Shown here piece after piece: positions 46,301 to 57,758 of a stretch of 64,000 nucleotides of DNA (its first letter is position 1; each line of letters opens with the position of its first letter). Under the pieces are notes generated by a model. The model saw only the letters and a list, made by a program, of their open reading frames with translations, did no database searches and was not told the DNA's origin. The DNA comes from Ipomoea triloba (taxonomy: Eukaryota > Streptophyta > Magnoliopsida > Solanales > Convolvulaceae): the NCBI RefSeq assembly GCF_003576645.1, contig NC_044923.1:1602602-1666601 (forward strand). The letters are read 5' to 3'. A program made the position numbers and the translations under genes.

Positions 46301-47385
46301 CTCTACCTTTGTTTTGTTGAACCAGGAGCGACAAAATTCATCTCAACTCAAAGACGGCCAAAGACAACGTGAGAATGAATTGATCAATGAACTTCTTAGT
46401 GTAAAGGAAATCAACCGTTCTGCAAAGCAATGCCCTTCTTGTAAGATGGCCATCTCCCGGACTGAAGGCTGCAACAAAATGGTATGCAACAATTGCGGGC
46501 AGTATTTCTGCTATCGTTGTAATAAAGCTATTGATGGATATGACCACTTCAGGTTAGTGACCTAGTGCTCTTATTTTCAAATACTAGCTTTTCCACATAT
46601 CTGATCACTAGAACCACACGGTGTTTCTTAATACATACTTCATCAATTTTTTTTTCTCTTTTTCAAGGGATGGGCAGTGCGAACTTTTCCCGCAAGAGGA
46701 AATTCAGAGGTGGGAGGAGCGCATTAATGCTCGTCAAGTGGTTGGCCAAATACAAGCTGAACTCTTTGCTGATCGCGGCCATTCTTGTCCCAATTGTGGT
46801 CAAATAAATGCAAAGGTGAGGATATCTTTCTTTTCGTATGTCGTTTTTTTAATATCGGTTTAGCTATCAGATTTGACCAGAGTTACATCTAACTTAAGTT
46901 CAAAGCTTGGCTCTTATTCAGGGTAAGGTTTAACCAAAGCTCTTTAACATTTGCATACATAGAAAAGCATAGCCGACCCTCCAACTTTGCAGTTGCATTA
47001 TGAGTCCGTTTAACTACCAACTACCCCGAGTTGCCGCCTTTCAGTACTCCAAAAACACCTCCTATCCTTTCTGCATCCATCTATCTTTTTCGGAATTACT
47101 CATCATCTTCAAAGACCAATATAAACAACAAGAAATTATCGCCTTTCCTGGCCAAAAATTCCCCCAGTTGTTCATTGTAGAAGTAATCCACTAATCCCTT
47201 ATCAAACTGAGAGGGGTTACTCTCGATTAACAAGAAGCTTCCCATTTCATTGACAGGTTGGGAATAACAATCACATATTCTGCTGGGCATGCCAAAATCA
47301 TTACTGTTACCTGTGCAGAAAGATGGTGAAGCGAAGCTCCCAACATTTTGGTCCCAAAGGCTGCAAACAACACACTGTTGGATAG
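43338..47385 (+). CDS. RWD and RING-IBR-RING E3 ubiquitin ligase (copy B)
   Basis: Seven exons: 43338-43913, 44397-44471, 44555-45068, 45511-45896, 46326-46552, 46668-46815 and 47257-47385, joined in frame to 684 aa. The architecture is that of copy A without the duplicated module: disordered N-terminus, RWD domain, RING1 ([19 protein letters not shown]), IBR ([20 protein letters not shown]..) and one RING2 ([19 protein letters not shown]), with the cysteine of EGC as candidate catalytic residue. A final zinc site follows (CPNCGQ.., CWAC..HYCYLC). The N-terminus contains an in-frame 18-residue tandem duplication ([18 protein letters not shown] and [18 protein letters not shown]). Copy B looks like the more canonical gene. 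The start is the first in-frame ATG. Confidence 0.9.
44165..44345 (-). repeat. SINE-like family S1 copy in RBR B intron 1
   Basis: Orthologous to the copy at 38340-38520, with only a few base differences, including a 4-bp AGCT insertion in TATAGCTAGCTGACTGG. Confidence 0.6.
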
Positions 47386-48563
47386 CTTTCAATGCTATTT
47401 TTGCTCTCATTTTTTTTAAGGCTGACTGGTGAAGAACCTCTTGCCTTTACATGTTTCATAGCAGATTCTTGATTGCAGGATCTGATCAAATTCAAGTTTC
47501 TATACCAACTGTTCCGGCAGATGTTGTAAAATGATGCATGAGTGCTGTAGCTGTTACAACCCTCTTCCTTGTTTTTTTTTTTTCTTTTTTCTTTTTTGGG
47601 TTTATGAAATTGGTTTTATAGCCTATTTTTGTTTGCTTAGAAGGGTTATTTGGACAATAATGGATATATTTCTTGATTTTTGTGTCATTCTTATGGATAT
47701 GCGATACTAATTTTCTCTGTATCGTTCTAATTTTATTGAAAGTCCTAATGAAAATGTTTCAAGTATGAGAATAGTAAAGTCGCATTGTATGAAAGTCTTA
47801 ATGAAAATGTTTCGAGTATGAGGATAGTAAAGTTAAAATTTACAATGTATATTCAACACACTAAATAATACGGAGTATACTTTAAGTATATTAAAATGTA
47901 CTTTCACACAACACTATCATGGTCTACACAATAATTTGTCAAGGAAGTTCAACTCTATGTGAAAGAAATTTATTGACTTTTTTCAATTTGAACCAATTAG
48001 CTATATATAATTTAAACTAATTTATCTTGTGATTTTTGACAGGATAAAGTTACAAAATTGATTTTACTTAGAGCACATTTTAAAATACAAAATTGATTTT
48101 ACTTAGAGCACATTTTAAAATACTAATTGTAGGTTTTTTATAAATCAAAAAATTTAGTTCTGTTTTTTAAAGGATGAAAATATAGTTTGTGCATTCATCC
48201 TCTCTCTCTCTCTCTCTCTCTCTCTAGTTTTTACCTGTAATGCAAAGCATAAAGGGCTGTGTAAAAAAACAAAGAGTGACAAAGAAACGAACAAACAAAT
48301 CTCATATTTAGTCAAGTGTAGATAAAGAAATCTACATTTTATTGAGAGACTTTGCCAGTACGTGGCAAAAAAAAAACCCCATGGAATCACAAACCAAAGA
48401 ATTTACAAATGAACAGCCACTCTAAAAAATGAACAAAGTAGTAAAATCAGGTCACCACATTTCTTGAATTTTTCCCAAAATTGCCAAAACTGCATTCTGC
48501 CTCCATTGCTGAGCAGAGTTCCAAGGTTTTTATTCGACTGTCTCGACTCTCGAGGCCGAGTGT
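47386..48563. other. Convergent 3' region between RBR B and the syntaxin gene
   Basis: The two genes converge here, so both 3' untranslated regions should lie in this stretch. The block AAGTCTTAATGAAAATGTTT-CGAGTATGA occurs twice (about 47741-47772 and 47791-47822), and AAAATTGATTTTACTTAGAG twice (48054-48117). An S1-like remnant lies at 47935-48065. A CT microsatellite lies at 48200-48226. Confidence 0.5.
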
Positions 48564-51239
48564 TCATGCTGCAAGTACTATGATCACGATGATGAGGATA
48601 ACAGCGAATATCACCAGGAGTAGGCACATCTGAAGAAAGGAGGTTCGGAGTATATACATAATAAGCTCAAAACGAAAATTACAACTTACAAGTCTTCTAA
48701 TACTCATCTTCCATGATGGCATGAGAACCTTACTTGCTATTGTTATTATGGACAACAAATTAATTTAGACATTAGAAGTTAGAACTAAACGAAGCCTACC
48801 AGGGAGGAATTTGATCGTTGTGACTTTGCAGCTTTGGAAAGTTGGGATTTTGCTTGGGCAGTTGCAGCGTGAGAGTTCTCAATATTTGTATCAATATCAA
48901 CTGAAAGTACAATTACACCATAGTCAGTAAAACGCAGCTTGTCATGCACATCCAAATTCCAAACAATGAAAAATGAATGAGATTTACCGATCATGGCTCC
49001 TTGGTCGTGAACTAGTACAGCAAGATCCTTGAAAATTTCGCTTACTTCACCAATCTGTTCCTGAATTTCTTGTATCCCTTGATCTCTCTCCTCTATGATA
49101 GCCTCGTTAAAGGCAATCTCATTGTCCAAAAGCACTACCTCTTGTCTGGAGTAAAGGCACATGGATCGGGAGAAAATTAAAAACTCCGAAATTGAATGGC
49201 ATTGAAACTGACAATAATTGAATTTAATGAGCCTGCAAGCAGGGTGATACTCTATTCTACTCCGATTCTAATTTCTAAATGAAACATAATAGGTAATACT
49301 TTATGCTGACCTGAAAATTGGAGTAAATTATGCTTTAGCCTTCATATTTTCTAATAGATAGCTACATATGAATTCATCTTAACATCTATTAGATGTATGC
49401 ATACATTGCCACAAGCACGGGAGCAGTTGTAAGAAACATCAGAACAGCGAATCTTCTTTCATATGACGGGATGTCGGGAAAGCACTAATGCATAAGAAGA
49501 GAGGAATTTGGATTCTTGAACTAACCTCTTAGATTCCACGAGGAGAGCTTGCTGCTCAGAAATCCGATCTGCACTAGCATCTATCTCAGTAGACGTGTAA
49601 CTGCTCATCAGAATACAATCAAAGTCAGAGATGAGCAGCAAAAGAAAGCTCAAAAAAAGTTTTAAAAATTTTAATTAGCACATGGTGGAAGAAATGACAT
49701 TCAAATTCATCTTCATTGGAAAGAACCATCTGTGCCAAAAGCATTACCTGGAAGAAACAACAGTTTGAGGAGGAGGAGCAATAGGTTTATACGCTGTTTC
49801 CTTCTCAGCGGCAAGCCTCTGTGCCTTTTGAAACACGTTCAAAATGGCTTGAAAATCTTTAGCAAGTTTGGCATCTGAAATTTTCTTGTTAGCCTGAAAG
49901 CACCCAAAAAAAAGAGAGTTTTGAATCCAAACTAAGGAAAAATGATAAGGGAAAGAGAAAGGAGAATCCTAGAAAACAATACAACTCTCTAACTAATCAC
50001 AGAATAAAAAGTTTTTCGTTGGAACTTTTGGAAGCACATTTTCGACAATTCTCCTCTTGCCCTTTCAGATTACATGCATTACAGGCAGCCTCCCGAAATT
50101 CATGCAATGGTTGAACCAGTGAATAACATGTTAATGTGTAAACATAAATGCAACTCAGCAAGGCTTAATTTCACAATGACAATGAATGCATAGGAAGAAC
50201 AGGAACATTGAATAGGAGAGAGCTCTTACACTGATCCCGGCACCATGATCTGTTTCACTTGCTACCTTTAACTTGGAAGCCGTATCTTTCACCAAATGTC
50301 CAATCTCCACTCTTGTCTTGTGCCTGCACTTGAGCAAAAAAGTCAAAGGGGGTGTTTGGTAAATAGTTGTTAGCTTATTGGATTAGTAGGTTTGATTAGT
50401 CAATACTCAATAGTATTAGCTTGATTGTAAAAAAATGTTTGGTAAATTAGTTGTTAGCCTATAGCTGATTATATACAACTTTCTCAAAAAAACTAATAGA
50501 AAAAACTGTTTTGAGAAACTTTTTGAATTTTAGCCTTTTAAACTTATAAGTTGTTAAAAAAAACTAATTAACCATGTTAACCAAGTCAAACAACTAATAA
50601 TGGTCAAACAAGCCAATTTTGGATGATACCCTTATTTTACCAAACAGGGCCAAAAAGTATTATCATCAAAAGCACAAATCACCAGGATGAGATTGCGTTG
50701 AAATCACCACGATCAATTCTCCAAAATTTCATTCTTATTCTCTGTTTTCGAGTTTTCGAATTGGAGAAATATACAATAAAATGTTTTCCTTTTTCCAATT
50801 TTCTATTTCTCCATAAAAACAGAGAAATTTATCCCGTTAGGATAGTAAACGATCCTACACTCTAACTTTCTCATAAGAACCATGAAACATGTTCCCCAGA
50901 CTCCGCAGACACGATCACTGGAAAGATTAGATTCAAAACCACACAAATTTAGCAAATTTCAAGCATGAATCACCTGAATAAGATCCCTACGCCAAAACCA
51001 AAAAAAAAAAAAAAAACAAAACAAAACAAAAAAAAAAAGCTGAATTGTGAGAGAACTAACAATTTATCGCGTAGCTCTGAGGTGTCCTTAGCCGTCCCCA
51101 GGGAATTGATGAGCATCTGGAATCTGGAGACGGCAGTGTTGATCTGGAAAACCTGAGCCTGGAGCGGGTCCTGTTTCACACTCACGTATCCACGCCGCGG
51201 CCCGGCCGCCCGACCCGATTCGAGATCCTGAAAGCTCAT
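48564..51239 (-). CDS. Qa-SNARE syntaxin, SYP2 family (SYP22/VAM3-like)
   Basis: Seven exons on the minus strand: 51239-51061, 50323-50230, 49893-49748, 49600-49526, 49145-48988, 48900-48800 and 48629-48564, joined in frame to 272 aa. SYP2 syntaxins sit on the prevacuolar compartment and vacuole membrane and drive fusion with partner SNAREs. The start [10 protein letters not shown] and the N-terminal three-helix (Habc) region (about 25-135) are typical of SYP22/23. The Qa-SNARE motif runs about 180-245 ([19 protein letters not shown]..), with the zero-layer glutamine at Q213 in VHDQGAMI. A serine/lysine linker (SQRSNSSL) leads to one transmembrane anchor (252-272), leaving almost no lumenal tail. 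All features of an active SNARE are present. Intron 1 hosts a MITE. Confidence 0.95.
50348..50651. mobile_element. MITE with GTTTGGTAAATA ends in SYP intron 1
   Basis: The left end GGGTGTTTGGTAAATAG pairs with the right end, whose reverse complement is GGCCCTGTTTGGTAAAATA. The first 100 bp also contain a second TGTTTGGTAAATTAGTTGTTAG. It lies in the first intron of the syntaxin gene. No exact target duplication was resolved. No coding capacity. Confidence 0.65.
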
Positions 51240-51557
51240 CTCTGATTCTCTTCTCTTCTTCTTCTTTTCCCCTCTGAATTAATCCTCCAAAAATCAAAAT
51301 TCCGGCCAAAATTGGGTAGAGGACGGTGGCGGTGGGGCGGTGGACGGTGGTGAGTTGGTGACAATAGACTATAAATTTCTGACTGTAATGCAACAGAAAC
51401 AATCCGAAAATTTAACTTTTTTTATATGGACATCATATTAAAAAGTTCCAAGTAAAATTTTATATTAAATATGAGTTAAAATGACTTAATTCTATTTTGT
51501 TGGATTTTGGATCCGAAAATACTACTTATACTCTCAAATTCTAGTCTTAGGGTCACA
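51240..51557. other. Upstream region of the syntaxin gene
   Basis: Leader and promoter of the minus-strand syntaxin gene. The stretch 51241-51275 is TC-rich on the plus strand (GA-rich leader on the minus strand). No TATA box was fixed. Confidence 0.4.
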
Positions 51558-51997
51558 CTTGTGTGGGACCGTCTCACGGATCCTTATTCGTGAGACGGGT
51601 CGAGTCGGGTCAAAGCACCATGCAAATGTCATACTTATATGTGCAAATATTATACTTATATGCTCAAATATAACACTAATCAAAAATACAGTTTTTGTTA
51701 CTTATAAGAGAAAATGCAATATATTTTTCATAATAAGTAATGTTGACAAGTGCCCCATACTTATAAGGGCAAATATAATACTTTTGAGAAAAAAAGTAAT
51801 ACTTTTAAATTGAAATATAAAAGTATTGTATTTTTTCTTAAAAGTATTACATTTACCCTTACAGGTAACAAAAATTTTATTCCTGATTAGTATTACATTT
51901 GAACATATAAGTATGACATTTGTGCATATAAGTGGTACAATTGCATATTGACCCGACCCGACCCGACCCGTCTCATGGTGAGACGGTCTTACACAAG
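51558..51997. mobile_element. Inverted-repeat element with GAGACGG ends, 440 bp
   Basis: The left end CTTGTGTGGGACCGTCTCAC pairs with the right end, whose reverse complement is CTTGTGTAAGACCGTCTCAC. Just inside are GAGACGGGTCGAGTCGGGTC and its counterpart. The middle is also largely self-complementary, with blocks such as TTATATGTGCAAAT opposite ATTTG..CATATAAG and AAAAAGTAATACTTTTAA opposite its complement. It behaves as a foldback MITE. A fragment of its terminus occurs at about 28380. Confidence 0.75.
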
Positions 51998-52622
51998 TTT
52001 TTGCCTAATAATTTTTACTCACTCTCATAAATTTTAGATGTAGGTAACTTTTACTGGACTAATAAGATAAAAATGTTTTATCCATATTTTTCATATCATG
52101 GAGTATAATTGATAGAGTAGGATTTAAGAGTTGAGTAAAACTCTTTTGGACGCTAAATACTCAAGATGAGGCATAAAGATTATGGTGTGTTTGATTCGAA
52201 CATGATAATGAAATACTTGGGTAATATTTATATTTGGTTATGCATGGCTTTATAATGCGAATAAAGGTTTTAAAATTACAAAAATAAAAAATCAAGGCAA
52301 TTTGTCCCAATATAATGACATCTAAAACACTAACACGAACAGAAAAAAATTCAAAACAAAAATCTAAAAGCATTAATTCAAACGTAAAAATCATATTACC
52401 AATAAAATGGAATGATACTCGTTTTTAATTACGAAATGAGGTATTTAAAATTTAAATTGAATGGATAATCAAAATTCATGGTTGTGTTCTTAGAAGTAAT
52501 TAACCTAACATTAACTATGATTTTGATTAATATTCCTGATGTTTAAACCTATAAACCAAACACACCCTCAATTTGTAAGATATTGGGGGCTATACACAAA
52601 TAATGTTTATTCCCTTGGAGTC

Positions 52623-53328
52623 AGCAAATTATACCGTGCACCACGGTGCACATAGCAATGTACATCACGTACGTAAACGATGTCGTTTTGAGCATTGTAA
52701 ACTAACGGTCCATTTTTTTGGAACTCACGTTTCCCGTTTCGGCCGATCTCTGTATTTATGTTAATATTCTGTGTATTCCAGGCAATCATTCTGTGTATTT
52801 TAGGCAACCGTTCTGTATATTCTAGGCAACCGTTATGTGTATTCATGTTAGTAACACATGCTGTGATGTGTTTGTGCATTTGAATGTTTAGGAGGATGAG
52901 TTCTATGTATTTTGTGTCAATATTCTGTGTATTCACGTTATTAACACAGGTTGTGATGTGTTTGTGCATTCGAATATTAGGAGGATGAGTTCTGTGTATT
53001 TTGTGTCAATATTCTGTGTATTCTGGACAAACATTTTGTGTATTCTAGGCAAATGTTCTGTGTATTCTAGATAATGATTATGTGTGTTATAGATAATGAA
53101 TTCACTAGAGTCATTCGCGTCCGCATCCACTAACATCTGTGTATTTTGTGTCAATATTCTGTGTATTCTAGCAAACATTCTGTATATTCTAGATAATGAT
53201 TATGTGTATTATAGACAATGAATTCCCTAGAGTCATTTGCGTTCGTGTCCACTAACATCGAAACGACGTCATTTACATACGTGGTGTACATTGCTATGTG
53301 CACCGTGGTGCAGGGTATAACGATTGCC
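52623..53328 (-). mobile_element. Non-autonomous TIR transposon with internal minisatellite (copy 2)
   Basis: An inverted second copy of the element at 4164-4885. Ends are CAAATTATACCGTGCACCAC and, on the other strand, GGCAATCGTTATACCCTGCA. Behind each end both strands carry GGTGCACATAGCAATGT.CA and a CGTACGTAAA.GATGTC-type block. The interior is made of TCTGTGTATTCTAGGCAAA..-type repeats, the complement of copy 1. The flanks share TGGAGTC (52616-52622 and 53329-53335), extendable to 8-9 bp with mismatches. The open frames inside are repeat-derived and not genes. Confidence 0.75.
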
Positions 53329-54600
53329 TGGAGTCCTGGCCCAAAAAATAATCCACATCTATTTTCAACCCAAATATATACGGGCCCAAACAATGGGCTT
53401 TCTATTAATCGGCCTGTTACCAGGCCTAACTATATATCTGCGCAATCATTAATCAAATAATGCATATTCAGTATAGAAATAATGTACATTTAGTATAAAA
53501 ATAATGTAGATTATATTTAAGGAATGTACATTATTTGTGTACCGAATTTATATTATTTTGTATAATGTACACTCAGTACAAAAATAATGTACATTTATTA
53601 CATTAAAAATGTACATTTTGTTATGGTCCACACATCACTGTGTGGACCATGGCCCACACAATAATTTGCCTATATCTGCGTCTCTCTCCTAGAAACTGGA
53701 GAATAGATACTTCGGAGCTCGAAGTATATGCGTTTTTTTTTCCTTCTAGAAGCTCCCAAGAATGTAGATACTTTATAGATATATGTGAAAATAAAATGAT
53801 AAAAAAACAAAAAGTGTATGAAGTTTTGAAACGTACCGTATGGTTTGGACAGAGAAAAAAAAAGTCTCTAGAGAAAGTTGAAAAGTTTAGGGTAGGAGAG
53901 TTATTAGATTTCAACTATTTATACTTGAGGGAAAAGTCTACAGAAATCCTATGTTGATACATATTATAAAAGCTAATAAATTTTTGAATACCTTAAACGT
54001 TTAAACACTTTATAAAAATCTGAATAGAATATCAATATACTTTTAAAACTCTTCAAAACTCTGAATCGAATACCAATAGAGTTTTAAAAGTCTAAATCAA
54101 ATACTACAAAGTTTTTAAAATCGTTAAAAGTTTTTAAGAATTTATAAAAATCTTGATTGAATACACCCTTTTAGTATTATTCATGTCACCAACAAATAAA
54201 TAAATAAATAAATAAAAATCCTTCACTCTCTTTTTCCTTGTTCTTTTAAAAGTCACGAATTTAATTATCGTCAACATTTATTTGATCAAGCCTTAGTTAG
54301 ACATAATCTTTCTAATATACTGAATTTTTTGTCATTCAAAAAAAGTGTTAATTGTCGTTCATAGTCATGTCTCCTTTTGTTCTGTCAACATGTGTTAGTG
54401 GGGCAATTTCTACTATTAACCAAAAGACAATCATTACTATATTATACGTTTATAATTTTATTCTTGTTAAGAATATAGACTCTAATTTCTAAAGTAGTAA
54501 GACCAAAGAAAACAAAAAGTTAGTCAAAAGAAACCAATTCAAACTAATTTGAAAAACATTGTTTGGCGTCAACCTCTAATTATTTAATATTCAATTCCCT
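53329..54600. other. Intergenic DNA with AATGTACATT repeats
   Basis: Around 53465-53625 the motif AATGTACATT(T)AGTA recurs at least six times. At 53623-53655 a short palindrome occurs (GGTCCACAC..GTGTGGACC). An S2-like remnant lies at about 54240-54340 (AATTATCGTCAACATTTA..). No genes recognised. Confidence 0.45.
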
Positions 54601-54838
54601 TTAAAACACAGTATAATGGTAAAACATCAATAAAAATTTAGTTCAAACGATTTTTACTTGATCAATTGTATAAAATAATTGTAACTTCTTACTAAATAAC
54701 CTATTAAAAACAATTGTAATCTGTTACCAATCAATCGTCATGAACAATTATAATCTCTTACTAAACTAACCGTCATAAACAATTATAACCTTTTAGATTG
54801 CTCATTCAAATTTTGTAGTCCCAAATTGAAAACGGTTT

Positions 54839-55635
54839 GCAAAAGAGGTATGGAATGCTTATGGATTCTCCTGGGGATACTTGATTGGTGAGGATTTACT
54901 GCAATGGTTACAGAACAGATTTGCTACTTTAACTCAAGTTGAGCTTACTCATTTGATAACCATTTGTTGGGGTATTTGGGAAGCGCGGAATCAGAAACTA
55001 TGGAGATTAATAACAACCCCTCCTCGAATTGTTGTGCAATTATCCTTGGCCTATCTAAAGGATTGGAGGCGTGTTCGTCCAGACTATAATAGTTGTGTTA
55101 CCAGTACCCGTGCTGTGCAGGATGCGTGGACGAAGCCTGCTGCTGGTTTATTAAAGTTAAATGTTGATGCTTCTGTTCAACGAGATACGAATCATGCAGG
55201 GCTGGGCTGGATTATTCGTGATGACCATGGTATGTTCGTGGCTGCTCAATCTGTCATGTTTGCTGGAATTTTCTCTCCCCGTGAGGCTGAAGCTTTGGCA
55301 GTTCGGGAGGCTTTAAGTTGGCTAAAGACTCACGGTTGGGATGGGGTCGTTGTGGAAACTGATGCTGAACTCTTGATTTCTAGTCTCCATCGTCCGAATC
55401 TTTCCCCGTTTGGTTTGCTTTTAGAGGACATAAGTTTATTGCTTTCAAGTTTTCATAATATTGTCTTTCGTCATATTCGTAGGTCTACCAATTCTGTTGC
55501 TCACCTTTTGGCTAGATATGCTTTTTCTTATTCTACTAGCATGGCTTGGTTTGATTCAGGCCCCTCTTTTATTTCAGTTGCTGTAGCTCAAGACATGAAT
55601 ATTTCTTAATGAAGTTTTCCTTTTGGTTTTCAAAA
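54839..55635 (+). mobile_element. 5'-truncated LINE with RNase H domain
   Basis: Carries an open frame of about 242 codons ending TAA at 55609. It encodes the end of a plant LINE ORF2: a zinc-ribbon-like linker (ITICWGIWEARNQKLW), then RNase H with KLNVDASVQ, GLGWIIRDDHG, REAEALAVREAL, ETDAELLI and NSVAHLLARYA. The acidic residues D, E and D of RNase H are visible (VDAS, EAEA, ETDAE). An exact 16-bp target duplication, AAATTGAAAACGGTTT, flanks it at 54823-54838 and 55636-55651, with a short A-rich 3' end. The intact frame and perfect duplication point to a young insertion. It lacks reverse transcriptase and is not autonomous. Confidence 0.92.
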
Positions 55636-55753
55636 AAATTGAAAACGGTTTTGAATTCTTACTAAATCAACTATTAGAAACAATTGTAAACTCTTATTAT
55701 TACCAAATCAATCGTTAGGAATAATTGTAATCTCTTACTAAATCAACCGTCAT

Positions 55754-56289
55754 TGTAAACAAATAAATTTTGAATATATATATGGGATTCAAAATTCATG
55801 TTACAATATGTATCAATATGGGTGTGGGTACAATATCTCTGGACGATCCTCTGATTCTTCAATTGATGTCTTGACGCTCCATTGAAGGCCCCCCGGATCT
55901 CTAGTGGCTTGATCTTCAAAGAAGAACTTATATATTTGTTCTTCTGAAGGGCCTCCGGGTTCAAATGGCTTGATCTTCAATTGGAGATTTTGATCAATAT
56001 GATAGGCATGGAGGAGCTTTGGACTTTCAAGGTCATGGGGCTTTTATTTTCATGATCATGATCTCTAATTCTCTAAATAAGCTTCAAGCTATTTCTATGA
56101 TTTTTCCTAGGATGAATACATAGAAATAAAAGGTCCTATTTATAGCTGTAAGATAAAGAGTTTTGATAAATTCAAACTCTTTTGATATTATCTAATTAAC
56201 AAATTAGATAATATCAATATTATCCAAATACATTTAAATATACTAATATTAAAAAAATAACAATATTTAGCAAATTTTCGGTGTCAACA
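55754..56289 (-). mobile_element. Solo LTR, 536 bp
   Basis: Starts TGTAAAC and ends GTCAACA, giving the canonical TG..CA termini. It is flanked by the 5-bp target duplication GTCAT (55749-55753 and 56290-56294). No internal retrotransposon region is attached, so this is a solo LTR left by recombination between two LTRs. On the minus strand it begins TGTTGACACC and has a TATA box (TATAAATA, 56144-56137) about 145 bp in, which sets the orientation. The superfamily is undetermined. Confidence 0.82.
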
Positions 56290-56622
56290 GTCATAAACAA
56301 TTGTAACCCTTTTGATTGCTCATTCAAATTTTGCAGCCCCAAATTAAAAACAGTTGTAATTCTTTCGATTGCTAATTCAAAATCTGTAATCTAAAATCTG
56401 CTCCCCAAGTTGAAAATGGTTGTGTAACCTATTCAATTGGTCATCCAAAGTTTACCATCCAAGTTAAAAACAGTTTTAACCATCTAGATTGATCATCCAA
56501 AGTTTGTCTTCCCAACTCCCAAGTTAAAAAAATGTTGTAACCCTATGTTCAACAAACTCTATCCAAATTCTTTGTAAAATATCCAAAATTGATTATTACT
56601 CAAGTAATTTAGAATTTATCTC

Positions 56623-56920
56623 TTTTTTTTTTAATCAGAAAGGGAGAGGGTAACTCCAGGGGTGAAGGGCACTAGCTTGTCTCCCTCGCTCTGCGAGCAC
56701 AAGTGGCATGCACCAAGTCATTAAGATGATGAATCTCATCACTTTCGAAGAGGCAGGTGCTGAGAATCTTCCACCCATTGTGTTGAAACGCGCCCATTGA
56801 CGCAAGGTTGTCTGCTACCTTATTTTGGTCACAGTAGACCACTCGAATAGAAATCCCCTAATCCCTGTCAAGTCACCATCTAGTTTCCTCTATACACTGT
56901 CTAATTACAATTTTTACTTC
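56623..56920 (-). mobile_element. Degenerate LINE remnant, RNase H end
   Basis: On the minus strand the stretch reads RQCIEETRW, a stop, LDRD, a stop, then GISIRVVYCDQNKVADNLAS and MGAFQHNGW. This is the tail of the RNase H domain of another plant LINE lineage, followed by a stop and a T run on the plus strand at 56623-56632 that is the poly(A) tail. At least two in-frame stops show it is long dead. No target duplication is resolved. Confidence 0.75.
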
Positions 56921-57399
56921 TTTTATAGGCCTTGAACATATTTTTGAGGTCTAAGATATAATATGAAGATGTTTGGGTAGTTTGGATTATCAACATAATT
57001 TTATTTTAATCAATATGGAATTTAAAAATTGGACCCAATTCAACTAGACACAATGGGGGTGCGTTTTGGGCTTTGGGCAGTTTGGGAAAAAACGTAAATG
57101 AGTGCAGTGGGTAATAAATTAGCATTTTTGACGTCCTTTCTAATCATTTATCATCGTCAACATTCATCCGCCATGCACGGACCGGGACGTGGACCCCAGC
57201 TCTGCCCGTGGGGACACGAAAGGCTGCGTTTTTGCGCGTGGGCCCACCTGCTCTGGATTAGAGCCTTCCGAAGTTCCGATGCTTTTTACGCGCCACAATT
57301 TCTCCTGTCGCATGATTTTTTTTTTTCTTTTAAATCAAATAAACCTTTGAACTATTAATAAAATATAATTTAAGACTCGATTTAAAAAGTTCTAACTAA
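56921..57399. other. Intergenic DNA
   Basis: Includes a GC-richer patch (57165-57300) with no conserved frame. An open frame of 86 codons at 57098-57358 shows no recognisable domain. Confidence 0.4.
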
Positions 57400-57758
57400 G
57401 AGCAACCATATTAATAGTTTATTTGAAGTTTATAGTACAATGCATAGTAATGTAGATGTGAGAGAAAACAAGAGAGAGAGGAAATAGAATCATCTGCAAA
57501 TTAGAGTTATTGGTACCGTAATGGGAAGAGAGAGAAAGAATTGAAAGAAAAAAGGCTGCTCGTGTGAGCTCCAACCAAGGCATCCAGCAGGCACGTGCAG
57601 TCACTGGGCGCGTCAGGCGCGCATGACAAAGCCTGGATTTTATTATTATTTAAAAAAAAATTGATTTGTTTTGTTTTTTTATCCTCCCCTATTTTCTCTT
57701 GCCTAATCACACTTACAAAAACTTTTTTTAAAAAAAACCTCCATTTATAAGGATGCTC
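57400..57758. mobile_element. Harbinger-like MITE, 359 bp
   Basis: Starts GAGCAACCATATTAATAG and ends TTTATAAGGATGCTC, with inverted ends GAGCA(A/T)CC. TAA is duplicated at 57397-57399 and 57759-57761. It has the same end type and target preference as the element at 16505-16787. Confidence 0.7.

Larger units (their letters stand above)
54600..56560. repeat. Host repeat tract (ACAATTGTAA..), interrupted by insertions
   Basis: The motifs AACAATTGTAA(T/C)C, CTCTTACTAAATCAACCGTC and TGCTCATTCAAATTTTG..CCCAAATT recur irregularly at 54660-54838, 55652-55753 and 56290-56560. This is a degenerate tandem repeat that served as landing site for a LINE (54839-55635) and a solo LTR (55754-56289). Without those two insertions the tract would be about 0.6 kb. 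Confidence 0.6.

Noticed and set aside
57098..57358. 86-codon open frame in a GC-richer patch
   Set aside because: No domain, homologous motif or splice context.
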